A stretch of 64,000 bases of DNA from Aulostomus chinensis (Eukaryota > Chordata > Actinopteri > Syngnathiformes > Aulostomidae). The position numbers and the translations under genes are program-made. The notes beneath the pieces are model-generated. The model did no database searches, was not told where the DNA came from, and saw only the letters and a list, made by a program, of their open reading frames with translations. Positions 51,330-63,575 of the stretch are shown in pieces. Positions within the stretch are counted from its first letter, which is position 1, and the number at the start of each line of letters is the position of its first letter. The stretch lies in NCBI GenBank assembly GCA_037954235.1, contig JBBMOA010000013.1:23369692-23433691 (forward strand), given 5' to 3'.

Positions 51330-53170
51330 TCACAGGGATTTGAATGTGTAAATTATTTGATTATATTGAAATATTTCTGGTTTTGCCCATCCAAATATCA
51401 AAATAGCAAACTGTAGTGACTCCACCAGTCTGGATTCCCAGTTAAAGGCCTGAATGAACCTCCGGGCTGAACAAACTCAACTACCAATGAGCTGGATGAC
51501 ACAGGACTCCGTGACTCTTGACCTTGCTTTTCCTTTAAAGGATGCATTTCTGTTATGGCCGTTGGCAGTGTACCGTGTCCGTGAGTAACAGCATGAGCTG
51601 CGAGTGGCTTGTCAGAACTCATCAGTCCTGGACTCTCGGTGTATCCACAACACTGCCATCAGGTTGTGTGTTTACTGTATGTGTTGTAGTAGATAAGCTA
51701 TGACAGCGACGTAGCTCATAATGTCACTCGGCCAGATGCTCTCCGGGATTAAATCCGTCGCTGAATCAGATGGGATTTCCCGGCTGACTCAAAAGTGTCA
51801 TGATACCGTCGGGGCGGGAGAAGTGACAACCTGCCTGCCACTGATACAATCTGCTCTTGATGACTGGTCTGCAGGGAGCATGAGAGCTCATTGACAAACA
51901 ACATACTTGAAGATACTGCATCTATTTTTCCAGTGTCTCCTTAGGCTGCTTGACATAAAGGCTTTGGAGTACAATTCTGGAAAATAAATGGCTTATTGGT
52001 GTCGTACTTCAATGTTGATTTTTACAGCTGTTACGTTGGACCTCAGCTTGGTAAAATTGCTGTATACATTTGTTTGATATCCAGCAAGATGTTCAGGGTA
52101 AATGTTAACCTTTCATCTTGGTGTGGTTCAGCGATGTGGTTAAACGTTAGAGGCAATGAGTAGATGAGAGGCGGTGCAGTGGTGGCTGAAATGAGAGAAG
52201 TCTGTCAAATGATTTAACCAACAGTATATTTAACGTGCAGCTCTCCTCCGCTGCGCTGCTTCATGAATGACTTCCTGACCCATGATTAATACTACACTAA
52301 AGTCAAGGGCCTTACATTCCCAGAAACAACAGCCGATCCTCCGAAAACCGCTCCTGCAGCACCCTGTAATTATCAAAACATAACATGCACCCATCAATTT
52401 GGCCTTTCCAGCTATACTCTGACCAATTAGAGATGCTGGAGATGTCATCTGGATGGGGCTGCCATATTTTCCCCCTCAGTCAGTGCTCAGAGAACCAGCG
52501 GGGTAATAAATGACCTCAAGTTGCTATCAATTCCCAGGCTGCATGTTGGGATTTATGGTCACTTGCCAATTACAGGAGATGGATGGGTGCAAATATGCGG
52601 GCGATCTAACGGCCATAGTGAATCTTCCCAGATATCCTGCTGAAGATAAAACAGCATCACTTAAAAGAGACTAGGATGGGAAGCGGTGTCTTTAGATCAC
52701 CCGTTTTAATGAAATGACCATCGTCAGAGTGACATGGGTCAGTTTGATAGTTTTCACCACACAGTTGTCACACTACGAGGATTTAAAAAAAAAATTTAGT
52801 CTTGTATTTATCCAAAAGTTGCTCATTAGTATTCTACGTAGAGACACAACTGCTTGCAGCAAGGTGATCCACGCTTTGAAAGGGGGAGCGTCTTAAAATA
52901 GATATAAAACGTGTACATGCCACACTTTTCCTGTATGACAATGGAGTGGTAATCACCGTTTTCCAGTTTCTGGGAAAGGTGCACGAGTCAAAATTCATGG
53001 ATTTGAGTGTGCAGTGCATACGCACTTGTGTCCAAATAGTAGTGACGGGCAGAATAAGTGGAAACTGCAGGCTGTTGCAGCATCAACTGAAGTTCTGTTA
53101 GTTGAAATCTGAGACTGAGGGCTCAAAACTCCTGGGATCTGACAAGTGGCAGTTATTCTTAGTTTTGTTT

Positions 53171-53173
<3 letters not shown>

Positions 53174-53229
<56 letters not shown>

Positions 53230-53235
53230 CGCGCG
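53174..53235. repeat. (GT)n(GC)n alternating purine-pyrimidine tract
   Basis: About 24 GT units run directly into seven or eight GC units, a classical Z-DNA-prone sequence. Confidence 0.9.
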
Positions 53236-54823
53236 AAACAAGCCGAAAAGGAACCAGTGAGCCAACATTCAAACAAGAGGAGAAAGAGTAGTATCTGAAT
53301 ATTAAGTTTTATTCTACCACCATGTAATTGGCTGTTTCCTTTTTGTCTATGATAATCTAACAGGCTGCCGGGTTTGATATGAAAATTAAAATTTGGTATT
53401 GGGAGTTGTTTAATATGAAGTATTCTGTGTGGTCAGTAAATAGTTTACAGTATTTTCCATGTCTCATGAGTGATCGGCACTGAACCTTGGATTCGCTCTT
53501 TTCTTAAAAATGTGAGTGTGAATGTGTGGGAGACTTCGTCTTTCCAGCTTTTCAAACATGCAGAGGAAAGGTCAACCCTGCGACATATAGGAGGTTGATT
53601 TCATTAAATTGGTCCTTGAAGGATAAAATACTGAAGCTGAAGCTGCTGTGAAGATGATTCATGTGTGGAGGATGCAGAAGAGACTTTGAGCAAATGTCAA
53701 ACTCAAAATACCTTCGACATCTTCACTCGCGCATTTGTTGACATCAGTGGTGCAAAGCAAATATATGTTTGTGAAATCTATTGCACACGTTGGACTCGTA
53801 ACATTTCTGTTCATGCTTATTTCTCTCTCTTGCACTGAGAGTTCACGTTCATGCAAACGAATCAGTGAGGCTTTTACTTTTTTGTAATATAAGATTTAGT
53901 ATATTCCTGGGGATTTTTTTCCTGAATGTCAGAATAAATATTGCTCACCGGGCTGCTGTGGTTTCACGGTAAAAAAGGCAATGAGCAGAGGGCCGTGTGG
54001 GTGAAAGGTGGAAGTGGTGGCTTGTTGTTGCAGTCACCCGCGCTCACATATGCACACACACAAACAAAGTGAGAGCCAGACCAGCTGCCAATTCTGTGTC
54101 CAATCTTGTGCCAATGTAGCGAGGTCTCATCTGTAAAGAAACCCTGCTCCAGCAAAGGAAGGCGACCTGTTTAATATTATGAACCACAATAGGAGCCCAA
54201 GGATTTATGCAGTAGCATCTGGCGTCACCGCAGTGGGCTGCCAGGGCGCACATTAGATCAGAATAATTGGCCAGGAGACCAGCGTGAGGCGGACAAATGA
54301 GAATCTCCTCCTGGGTCACCTGATGGCCGAGGGGGGAGAGTGAAAAACACAGCTCGGTGTTCGAGATAAGCAGCTTGTGGGACACAGAAAAAAACACGGA
54401 GAAGAGAGAAAACATGCTCACGACTCACCATGATTCTTCTTATATTACGGTGAAAACTGACATCTCAAAATACACAGTCATTACAGTAAGTCATGTAAAT
54501 ATGAGAATTTGAAATATTATTGTATTCAAATATGTGCCACACGCATATTTTGTCTTTTAGGCAGGTTTTGTATTGTTGTTGTTTTTTTTAAATGATCTTT
54601 TCCGTCATGAGTGAATGTGAATGAGGCAACATTGTCAAGCCCTGAGTACCGCTTCAGTGGGAGGGGACTTCATAAATACAGTCAATTTATCATTTTTATA
54701 GGTCTTTAGATTCATCCAGCATTCAAAACTGTGATTATTATGTGGTGTTTTACATAACTACCCCCCCCCCCCCGCCGCACCATTCACTAATTCGGATGGA
54801 ACCCCCAGTAAGAAATGAAAGAT

Positions 54824-54829
54824 TTTATT
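54824..54829 (-). promoter_or_regulatory. Candidate PDGFC poly(A) signal
   Basis: AATAAA on the PDGFC strand, about 1.04 kb past the stop codon. A nearer AATAAA at 55693-55688 (175 nt past the stop) is the alternative. Long PDGFC 3' UTRs are usual, but the sequence cannot decide between them. Confidence 0.35.
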
Positions 54830-55867
54830 TCTGAATTTCAGTACAATGAAATATACAAACAGTTGTTGTGAAAAGAGATAAATAACTGACTTAGAGAGAA
54901 TGAAAAACATCCGTGAAACACTGAAAATACAGAGTTACTAACAAAGAAAACTGAGGCTAACTTCACTGTACAATGTGGCAACATTTTGGACCTAAATGTC
55001 CTTTTCAGTAAACAAATAAATATGTGATCTGAACAGTCTCAAATGTAGCAACAACTGCTTGACGCTCGACATTCCTGAAGCCAGCAGATTTGACACAAGC
55101 ATTGCTGAGATGGGTCAAATAAAAAGCTGTGATGAACGAAACCCGGCAATGTGTGCAACTTTCATCTTCTCCTTGAGACTCTTTGGTAGAAAAAGGGGCG
55201 ATCGTACAGAAATGAAATGGAAATCAACTATTTACACGCACCGTCTCATTCGAAAGGTGTTTATGTGATAACACGACTGCTTTTCCCTCAAGTGAAATCG
55301 GTGGTAAAACAATCTCGGAGCAAAGAAATACTGCTCATGAAAAAGCACCTTTCTTTGTCTTCTAATAATAGAGGAAGGCCGCTGGAGCCAGATCACTTAT
55401 AGATATAAAAAAAGTACTTGAAGAAAGAAGTTCCCATTTTCCATGACACTATCGGCCCACGCTGGCTGAACTTAAAAAAAAAATAAAAAGACCTCAAGAA
55501 AAGGAGAGAGGAGGCAAAAATGCCCCAGTGCCAAATACAGTTCTTATCTCTGAGGAGCTGAAGAAATCCTCTTCAGAGCACATACTGGAGGTAATAGTCC
55601 AGATCTGCTCCAGTGAATTTTTGTCTCTCTACAATGCACTCAGAGCACAGCATTGGTATTCCACAGCAGTCAGATCAATTCAGAAGATTTATTAGATTCC
55701 AGCCTGTTCTACTTCATCCAATTAGCGAAAAGGACAACAGGATAAAAAAAGAGAATCTTGTTAGCTCCCGGTGGAAGTGGATGAGATGCAGAACATTGCA
55801 ACAGCGGCGCAGGTTCATTCCCAACGTCCCGCGTGATTCCAGTGGCAGCTATTACACGTTTCTGGGG

Positions 55868-57739
55868 TCAGTCCCAGTCATCTTTACACACACAGGCGCA
55901 CTCTTCGTGGTGCTCCAAGGGCACATCAGTCATGGACTTCTGCAGACCTCTGCCTCCACTTCGGTGTTTCAGCAGTAGAACCTGCCAAAAAAAAAGAAAG
56001 AGGGATGCTTGACTGAACAGCTGCTCATCAAGCATTGCGGAACCGTGCAGTCAGGCGGCATGTACTCACCGGGTAATTAGAATTTAAGAGCATTTATTTA
56101 ACCATATATTTCTGTAATTACATGTACCGAAGTAGAGGGGCATTTGGAAAGTGTATACCTCCGCCAAGGTGACCTCAGCCAAAGCCAAAACCAATGTAAA
56201 AAAAATAAAACACCATTTTTCGCTGCGTCTGCTCTAAAATTGAACGGGTTCTTCCTTGGCCCATGACACATCGCTCCACCACGTTTGGTGAAAATGGGCC
56301 TCGTAGATTTTATGTAATCCTGCTTACATCACATGGTGGAGGGGGAAAAAGAAAAAAAAAAACAAAAAACAAGGCGTCAAGAATGTCTCTAGATTGTAAT
56401 TTGAAGGCCTACAGTCACAGAATAATGCCCCTAAAATATATACAGCATTTACTTCTGTTTGTTAACAAAAAAACATTTCCTTTCAGCATTCTATTAATTC
56501 AAGTGTTTATGTTTTACAGCCTCTGTGTTACTTCCTAAACTGAGATTATATCTCCCTGGCAATTTGTAAACTGCTCAGCCATCAACTGGATGACACAAAC
56601 ATACACCGGGCCAATCGTTCATAAAACGTGTGTGCAGTGTTGGAGTAACCGAACATGTATGATGCAAGGCTGTTGGCCTTGGCGGAGCTCCGTACGCTGT
56701 GGGCCCGACGACGTGTTTTTTCACGAGATTTTCTGATAAAGGATTTCTCTTTGGATTATTGTTGGCATCACTTGGGCTACTCAGACATGTGAGAGGGGTA
56801 GGAACGCAGCGGATCCTACCACGGTAATCACCACACACTTTATTGTTATTAGTATTCCAAGGGAAAATATTTGAGTTCTTCTGAAAATGTAACATTTTTT
56901 CATAAAGCCCCAGATCATAATATGCTTATCTTGACCCTGGAATATTTTCCTCCACAGAGAATAGGTTTAAAAGTACAAAGACTATTTGACTCAAAAGAAA
57001 ACCTCACAGTTTGGAAGCTTTTTCTAAAATAAGCACATTTTCCTGTAATTAGATGCAGTAATGTCATTAAAACTGTGATTATCCATTATTTTTACAGTCA
57101 GATTCTTGTTTACCTCGTGGTATTTCTTGGTGACCCTTGCGGGAACACACTGGCAGTCGTAACAGCGGTGAGAGCAACAGGCGCAGTTTCCACCGCAGCG
57201 CTTCACCAGGAGACAGCTGGGCCAGAAAATGGCATCTGTCCTCTTCAGCTCCTCACGCAAGGACACGGAGAAGTTACGTGGAGTGCAGCTGTACAGCTGA
57301 ACTTCCTCCCTCAACAGATTGAGATCGGCTCCTCCTCGAAGACACAGGAGAATCACAGTCCTGTCATTTTAAAACTCCGGCGCCTCAAAAGTTTTACAGC
57401 ACAAACACCACTCTCAAGTTGATGCTGAACTAAAACTTGAACCATACTTTAAAAAAATGTCACAATTATATTGAATTCTTTATTACTTATTCAATCGTGA
57501 TAACACGAAAGTTGAGATAAATGCGTTCTACCTCTTGCTTTCTTATTGTGGATGAAGGATTTTCCTAGCACATGCCATGTGGGTTTGTACAACTCTTCCA
57601 TATCCAGCTGCCATCGATCCGGCTCCAGGTACTTCATCACTTCCTCCACTGTGTTCAGCCCAGCGACAGCATCCGACAACTCCTGAATACCCTGCAGGGA
57701 TGAAGGAAGCTTTGCTGGACCCTCGGCTTCCGATGCGCT
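55868..57739 (-). CDS. pdgfc: Platelet-derived growth factor C, last three coding exons (partial, 5' exons outside window)
   Basis: PDGF-C is a secreted growth factor with an N-terminal CUB domain, removed by proteolysis, and a C-terminal cystine-knot domain that binds PDGFR-alpha. Three exons are in the window on the - strand: 57739-57532 (hinge, with YLEPDRWQLDMEELYKPTW), 57331-57114 (growth-factor domain, LYSCTPRNFSVSLREELKRT then KRCGGNCACCSHRCYDCQC), and 55981-55868 (GGRGLQKSMTDVPLEHHEEC, ending CVCKDDWD and TGA). Phases are 0/1, 1/0 and 0/stop, all GT-AG. The intron before 57331 has nearby AGs; AG at 57333-57332 was chosen because it aligns KARGADLNLL with mammalian KSRVVDLNLL. PDGF-C is preferred over PDGF-D because the C-terminus matches the EHHEECDCVC form. 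Signal peptide and CUB exons are absent, so intron 3 exceeds 6.2 kb. Confidence 0.95.
56149..56710. repeat. Teleost interspersed repeat in PDGFC intron 5
   Basis: CCTCCGCCAAGG at the left, GGTTCTTCCTTGGCCCATG and CCACGTTTGGTGAAAATGGG inside, and CCTTGGCGGAG at the right match a repeat seen very often in fish genomes (typical form: gcaggattacgcaaaaact, ttttcaccaaacttggtgg). I cannot name its class; the two outer ends may belong to one element or two. Confidence 0.5.
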
Positions 57740-59460
57740 CTGCAGGAAAACCAGCAGATAAGATGAGGAGAGATAAAACACCAATGTAATGTGCAACATT
57801 CTGCTGCCAATTAGGACGGGTTTGTTCAGCTCCCCCCCCCCCCCTTACCGGAGCACAATCAACTCTTTGTTGGCGATAAATCCTGTCACAAACCACCTTC
57901 ATTTCTTAAACATGATTTTTCTTCTCTACCAGAGCTGCATAATATCCTCTTGTCTAATCACATCCAAAATTATTTATATAGCCTGAAATCACAGCTTGTG
58001 CCATCTGTCAACTCTTGATTACTCACAACTCCCCCAACATCATGAAATCTGCAGGAGCCTTCCTGTCTTCCAGCTTTAATATACTATTATTTCTATGTTC
58101 CAAACACAAATGAAATTACTGCATTGATCATGTTTCCTTGGCAACGTTTTTAAAAGTAGGGAGTAGTTCTGTTTTCAAATCAGTAAATATACAGTGTGTG
58201 TTATTACCAGGAGGGATTACGTGGGTTGTTTTTTGTTTTTTTGCATTATGCACACACTTGACGCAGCGCCAAATCAGCAGAGAACCAAACACTCCCTCTG
58301 GGAGTGACGCACCTGCAGCTGGACGACGGTCGGCTGGAGCTCCGTCCCTTTTAAACGCCCTCATTTAACATATATCAGCCGTTTACTTGAGATTTTGGAG
58401 ATGAGTCAGGTTAAAAATACAGCAACAAGAAAATTATACACCGGGAACAATTTTATGCAAAAATGTGCCTTTTTGATTAAAAAAAAAGCGGAAGCGTATA
58501 TTAAATATTAATTATGGGCAAAAGGGGGAATAAATTGGGTTCATGTTCATAGTTTGTAATTAAAAGGAGTTAAACAGAAGCCGTGCCTCTCCAGCCAGCT
58601 GATACCCGATCACATCTCTCTGTGTGGGTTGTGGGAATGTGTGGAGGCACAAAGCCCCTGATTAGCACAGACATTTTACCAGAAGGCTTTTTCACACTGG
58701 ACACTTGATTTAATAACTACTTCGACCGTATGTGAGAGCTGACAGACGTAGAATACCTATAGATCAAATGTTTTATTCAGTGGTTGGAACTGGTAGGTCA
58801 GTTTTCATACAAGCCAGGGGGAATGTTCAGGGAGAAATGGGTCAGTTGTGGGATACATTGACATGGAGTGACAAATTATGTTAAATTGTCAAATCCCATT
58901 AAATCTCTGTCCCCTCCTCTGCTTACTTTGTGTTAGCACATTTGTATGTTTAGCTCCTGTAGGTGGCAGTCTTATTTGTTAGAAGCTCCCAGCCCGCGAG
59001 GCAACAGCACAGAGTCAGAGAGAAGATGGATACCTGGGTTGTTGGTCTTCCCAGGAGAGAAGAGGCTAATCTGTTAAACCTTTCAGTCATGTGACATTGC
59101 GTTTGTCCAACCTGTCAGCGGGCTGGCCTCTCTAATCTCACGTGACTGACAGGTTGAAGGCAACACTGTGACACGTACAAAAAAATGGGGAGCGTTGAAA
59201 ACATCAGTTGCTGGCAGCTGGGTCTTTAAGCTTCGGAGTGGCAGCAATGCTTGAAAAGAAAAACAAATGATTGCAGGAATCTGTCTCTTCCCTTTGGTGA
59301 CTTCTAGCGAGGAATTAGTGAGGGATCCGGTGAGAAATGAGGGTTAGAAGAGGAAAAGTTCCTGTGTAGAGGCCTGGGTATTGGCTGGGTAAGGCTTTGT
59401 GTCGCTATTCTGCTTATGGCTACTTAAGGTATTTGTGGCACTGACAAAAAAATGTGGATT

Positions 59461-59760
59461 AAAGGAACATTCCAACGTTTTGGGACATACGCTTATTTGC
59501 TGTCCTCCCTGGAACCAGACAGGAAGATGGATACACAAGTCTGCTGTGTGAGAATTAGGAACACTGACTTATCTTTTCCTATGTATCTGATTCTAAAATT
59601 GTCACAATATCTGATTGTTATTTCATAACCAATGCAATGCACATGTTATGCAGTTATACTTGTTAGGGCGATGCGTCACCGTTTATCCACTACCATTCAG
59701 TGTGCTAAGCTAAGCTAACTAGCTTCCAGCCTGTATCCACTTATATCTACCACGTCTGCT
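59461..59760. repeat. Degraded common teleost interspersed repeat
   Basis: ACGTTTTGGGACATACGCTT near the left and GCTAAGCTAAGCTAACTAGC near the right match a very abundant fish repeat (usual form TTTTGGGAAATACGCTTATT ... GCTTAGCTTAGC). It is heavily diverged. Confidence 0.55.
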
Positions 59761-59995
59761 TAAGGGGAGGACGGCAAATGAATACGAATATTTCCCAACA
59801 AGCACTTCCCTTTAAGGGGCATGTTCATTTTACAAGGATAAAGTTTATCCGTTGAGCTCATGATGCATATGCAGATATTTTTGCTAATCCTGTCAACATC
59901 TGGGTTCATCTCAGATTCATAAAATCCAGATGCTGTGCAGATGGAACACGCCACTACACACATTCAGTACTTTACTGTTCATACAGCCCCTACAC

Positions 59996-60152
59996 CAGAA
60001 TTGAAACTGTGTCCCTCAACTGGATCTCAAGGTCAACAAAAAAATGGAAAATCATTTTCACACCCCCCCCAACCCCGTTAGTTTTAGTATAATCCTGCTG
60101 ACAGACAGACTAACAAACAAATGGCAGTGAAATTACCTTTGGCAAAGGTAAT
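59996..60152. repeat. Second copy of the gcaggattac-type teleost repeat
   Basis: TAATCCTGCTGACAGACAG, followed by AACAAACAAATGGC and CTTTGGCAAAGGTAA, is a diverged copy of the repeat at 56149-56335. Confidence 0.45.
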
Positions 60153-61005
60153 AAGATGCCAGTGGTTTGACATGGTTGCACCACAAGCTGAAAAATACAG
60201 CTGATGCACAGCTGTGTTCATGCCACAGATGTGACTCATTTTAATGAGACCTGCCTGACAACCACGGCGCATATCTTTGGTTTGTCTAGCACCTACTGAG
60301 AGAAAAAAGACACGTGAAAGACGCAGACACTGGACCGGTCATAGCGCCACGGAAGCACCACTGGGAGTAAACTGAAGGGTCCCTTCTCTGAGCTGAGCTG
60401 CATTTGCAGACAACAGAGGAAAGTGTTGATTCTAATTAGTCGTAGAGCCTTGGCAGCGTCTAACACGTGCACTGGAAGCCATTAACAGGATGTGAATTTT
60501 GACAGTGCAACACTCCCCCAATTAGCAGTAAACTTGGCTGTGGATAGTGATGCAATCCTCCAGAGACACATCAAAAATGGTGAGAATAAGACTAGAAGGA
60601 GAAGCTGAGAACTTCCATTTAATAAATTCAAGAACAAAGCGCTGAAAGGGACCACCAACACACGGTGAATGACTATAGGACGACGCATCGGCGGTGGTTA
60701 GCTTGGCAGCTTCAACTGATTACAATGGAAGCAATCTGAGACCAGAATTGACACTTTGTTTGTTGCCATTTTTGCTTTAACAAGGCAGTTTGAATGACAA
60801 CATGGTCAATAGCGGTCTCATAGGCTGTCTACAATGGGGAGAAAGAATTAGGAACCAGCAACTTTTGAGGAAACAGTAGATATGTTGAAAAAAAAAAAAG
60901 GAAATGTGCATTTGGGTTTTTTTTTTTTTTTTTTAAGCAAATAAGATAGGGAATGCCTCCAGAAGATGGCGGTACAGGCAATGTTACGCATTGCTGTGAA
61001 AACTG

Positions 61006-61033
61006 AGAAGAAGAAGAAGAAGAAGAAGAAGAA
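61006..61033. repeat. (GAA)n microsatellite
   Basis: About nine GAA units within PDGFC intron 3. Confidence 0.9.
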
Positions 61034-63355
61034 AGAGAGTGAGAGTGAAGCGTCAGCAATAGAGGTCTTGAGAAATTGTGCTTGGCTTGATACACCTTGG
61101 AACTCTGAGGTCAGAACCAGGAGTGATGTCACACCCAAGTTAAATGTGTTCCAAAGCAAGAAGTGGGAAATATAATAATAATAAAAAAATAGCAATAAAA
61201 AACCACATGTTGTTGATGCCTCGTGTGTTTACAATGCCAGCTGATGATAACAACAGTTTGTGTGGTATTTTGTATCCTATGAGTAGTCACAACAAGTCAG
61301 CGGTTCAAATGTGAACAGCGCTGCGTTACATAAATGTGAAATTTCAAAATGGGAACCCCCATTTCCGAGTTCAACTGGAACACAGCATTATTTTTGGTTG
61401 CACAAGCTGTAATTGTCTCAAGTACCAGCTATGGACATGTTGAATGCTGTCCAGAGACAAAGACCATGTTTTATAACGCTGGTGGAGACGTGAACAGCCA
61501 AAACACCTGTCAATCACACCAGGTGAGGATACAGCAGCGCTTGTTCAAAAAAGGCAAACGCCACCTCAAGCCAGCGGGGGTCTTGTTCAAATGTTCCAAC
61601 TTTTCAAATGCCCCACTTCAAAGTGCTAATCAAAATATGGTGATGGGAGCGTGACAGCAGTTGACTTTCAGGGGAGCTCATGTCCTTGTCAGGGGAGGTG
61701 TGACGGCAATAAGGAGGACTGAACACCAGAGGGAACGGTTTCAACGGTTTGGGGGACGAGGCTTGACTGACACGCCGAGGTCCATCTGTCCAGCGACCAC
61801 TGCAGCTCATATCGGCTACAACTACAACTGTCTTTCAGTCTTAAAGGGCACAAACTGAACCTGGTGGATATTTTGGCCTCAACTCAAATCCGGACTGTCA
61901 TTTATGATGAACTTTCCTGTTGGTTGCAATTTTAGTCAGTCTTTTATGAAGAAATTAGCTGAGCCAGCAGCCAAAGGCAGACGGAGCGGAGGATTCTGTC
62001 CTTAAACAAACATTCTGAAATATGTGGAATTGTGAGTACTGGCTATACATAATCCATATGGACTGCATCAGAGACTATTTGACAGAATCTAATAAATTGT
62101 ACTGTTTTCTCTGGGTTACACAAGGTTAAATGAAAGTGCAACAGCTCCAGCTCTCTTTTCTCATAGAGAGTACAACCGCAAAAATTTATTTTTGGTGACT
62201 AAAATGACAGGTTCAGCAAACTATGTTGAGATGACAATTCTGAAATAGCTTCTTAAGAGACCTCTGCGTAACAATGTCTTCTCTTTCACATGGAGTTGCA
62301 AACCACTTCCTTGCACAAGAGAGCTTTGATTAAGCAACTGCTGTGCGTGAAAAAAGTGCTCCCCCCCCCTCACTATCCACCACACGCTGCTATTGAGGTT
62401 GCTGTAAAAACAGACCTCGGTTTTATCATGCTAACTGTACGACTCCAGCGTGGCTCTGCTATCGTTGCCATCTGCTAAACGTTAAGTCCGAAACCTCCTC
62501 CTCTGTCCCGTTTCCGTCTTTTCAACTTTCTCTTTTCACATTGTAAATTTTATATGTTTAGCTTTTGCTTTTATGCAGATAAACATGGCGTGGTGAGTGA
62601 GGACTGATTTACATCACGAAAGTGTAAAACTATCCTCAGTCCTTTAACATAAATAAAGCTGGTGCATTGATCTTGTAGCCAAAGGAGCAGTGCAGTTTAA
62701 TTCAGGATCAGGACCTCACAGAGACAATGATTTATGTTTTATTTGCTCCTTTAACCCACAGCACCCACCACTCAACAACTCTGGTGCCCCATTCAACAGA
62801 CTCATTCTCTTCTGTGTTTTAACAACCTCTTCGCCTTGGCCCCGAAGCTTTCCCAAAATCTCGTCCTATGAATTACAGACTGTGCCTTATTTTTCCCCCT
62901 TCCATTGCATGGAAGTGGTGGGGAGGAATTATTGCTTGTTTAAATATAAACTAAAGTGCTGGCCCCTGCGTGGCACGAGGTTCCAGTAGCTGCTTGACCA
63001 CAGAGGAAACAGAGTGCTGCTGTTCTAGCGCTCCGCCTCTGTCGGAGGAAAGTTCAAAGAGGAGCCAGACTGACTGTGCAGGGGCCAAAACTTCCTTTTC
63101 TCCTCATGGTTTCCTCACCTTCTGGTGTTGAAAATGAAAGACAAACTCAGTCTCCAAATCCATCATTCAGTCAGTAGCTGATATTTGAAAGTGGAATAAC
63201 TGTATTCCACTGTGTTTATCTTTTCAATTCAGATATTTTGGGTACATGCAGGTACATACAGTCACCTGGTTTATCTGATGAAAAGGGCAGACACAAACCT
63301 TTCACCTTAAAGCCTCCAAATTGTATTTTGTGACATTGTGACTTATTGTTCATGC

Positions 63356-63575
63356 CTCCATCCATCCATTTTCTATAGCTCTTATTCGTTAAGGGTCCCG
63401 GGGGTGGAGCCTATCCCAGCTGACATTGGGAGAGAGGCGGGGTTCACCCTGGACAGGTCGCCAGTCCATCGCAGGACCATCAGGGGCAATTAGGGGTTCG
63501 TGCTCAAGGGTACTTGGACATGGTCACCGGGGGAAGTGAGGATCGAAACCAGTGACCCTTCGGTTCCGCGTAGCC
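63356..63575 (-). mobile_element. Tail-sharing SINE-like repeat, copy F
   Basis: Same architecture as copy D: the GGATGGATGG tail, CAGCTGGGATAGGCTCCACC module, then the head containing GGGGCAATTAGGGGTTCG on the + strand. Better preserved than D and E. Confidence 0.75.

Larger units (their letters stand above)
26700..54800. other. 28-kb intergenic region between NEIL3 and PDGFC
   Basis: I found no exon with recognisable protein homology on either strand. The region holds two complete and one inverted SINE copy, two shorter tail-sharing repeats, a retrotransposon fossil and many microsatellites. Several open frames of 110-155 codons (for example 40457-40098, 41928-41467 and 54421-54044, all -) have no recognisable product. 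Distal enhancers for PDGFC are plausible here but cannot be seen directly. Confidence 0.55.

Noticed and set aside
54044..54421. 125-codon - strand frame downstream of PDGFC
   Set aside because: It has no recognisable homology, and it lies beyond both candidate PDGFC poly(A) signals.
55868..57739. VEGFC, the gene beside NEIL3 in human
   Set aside because: The growth-factor exon and C-terminus match PDGF-C, and no VEGFC cysteine-rich (BR3P) repeats are present.
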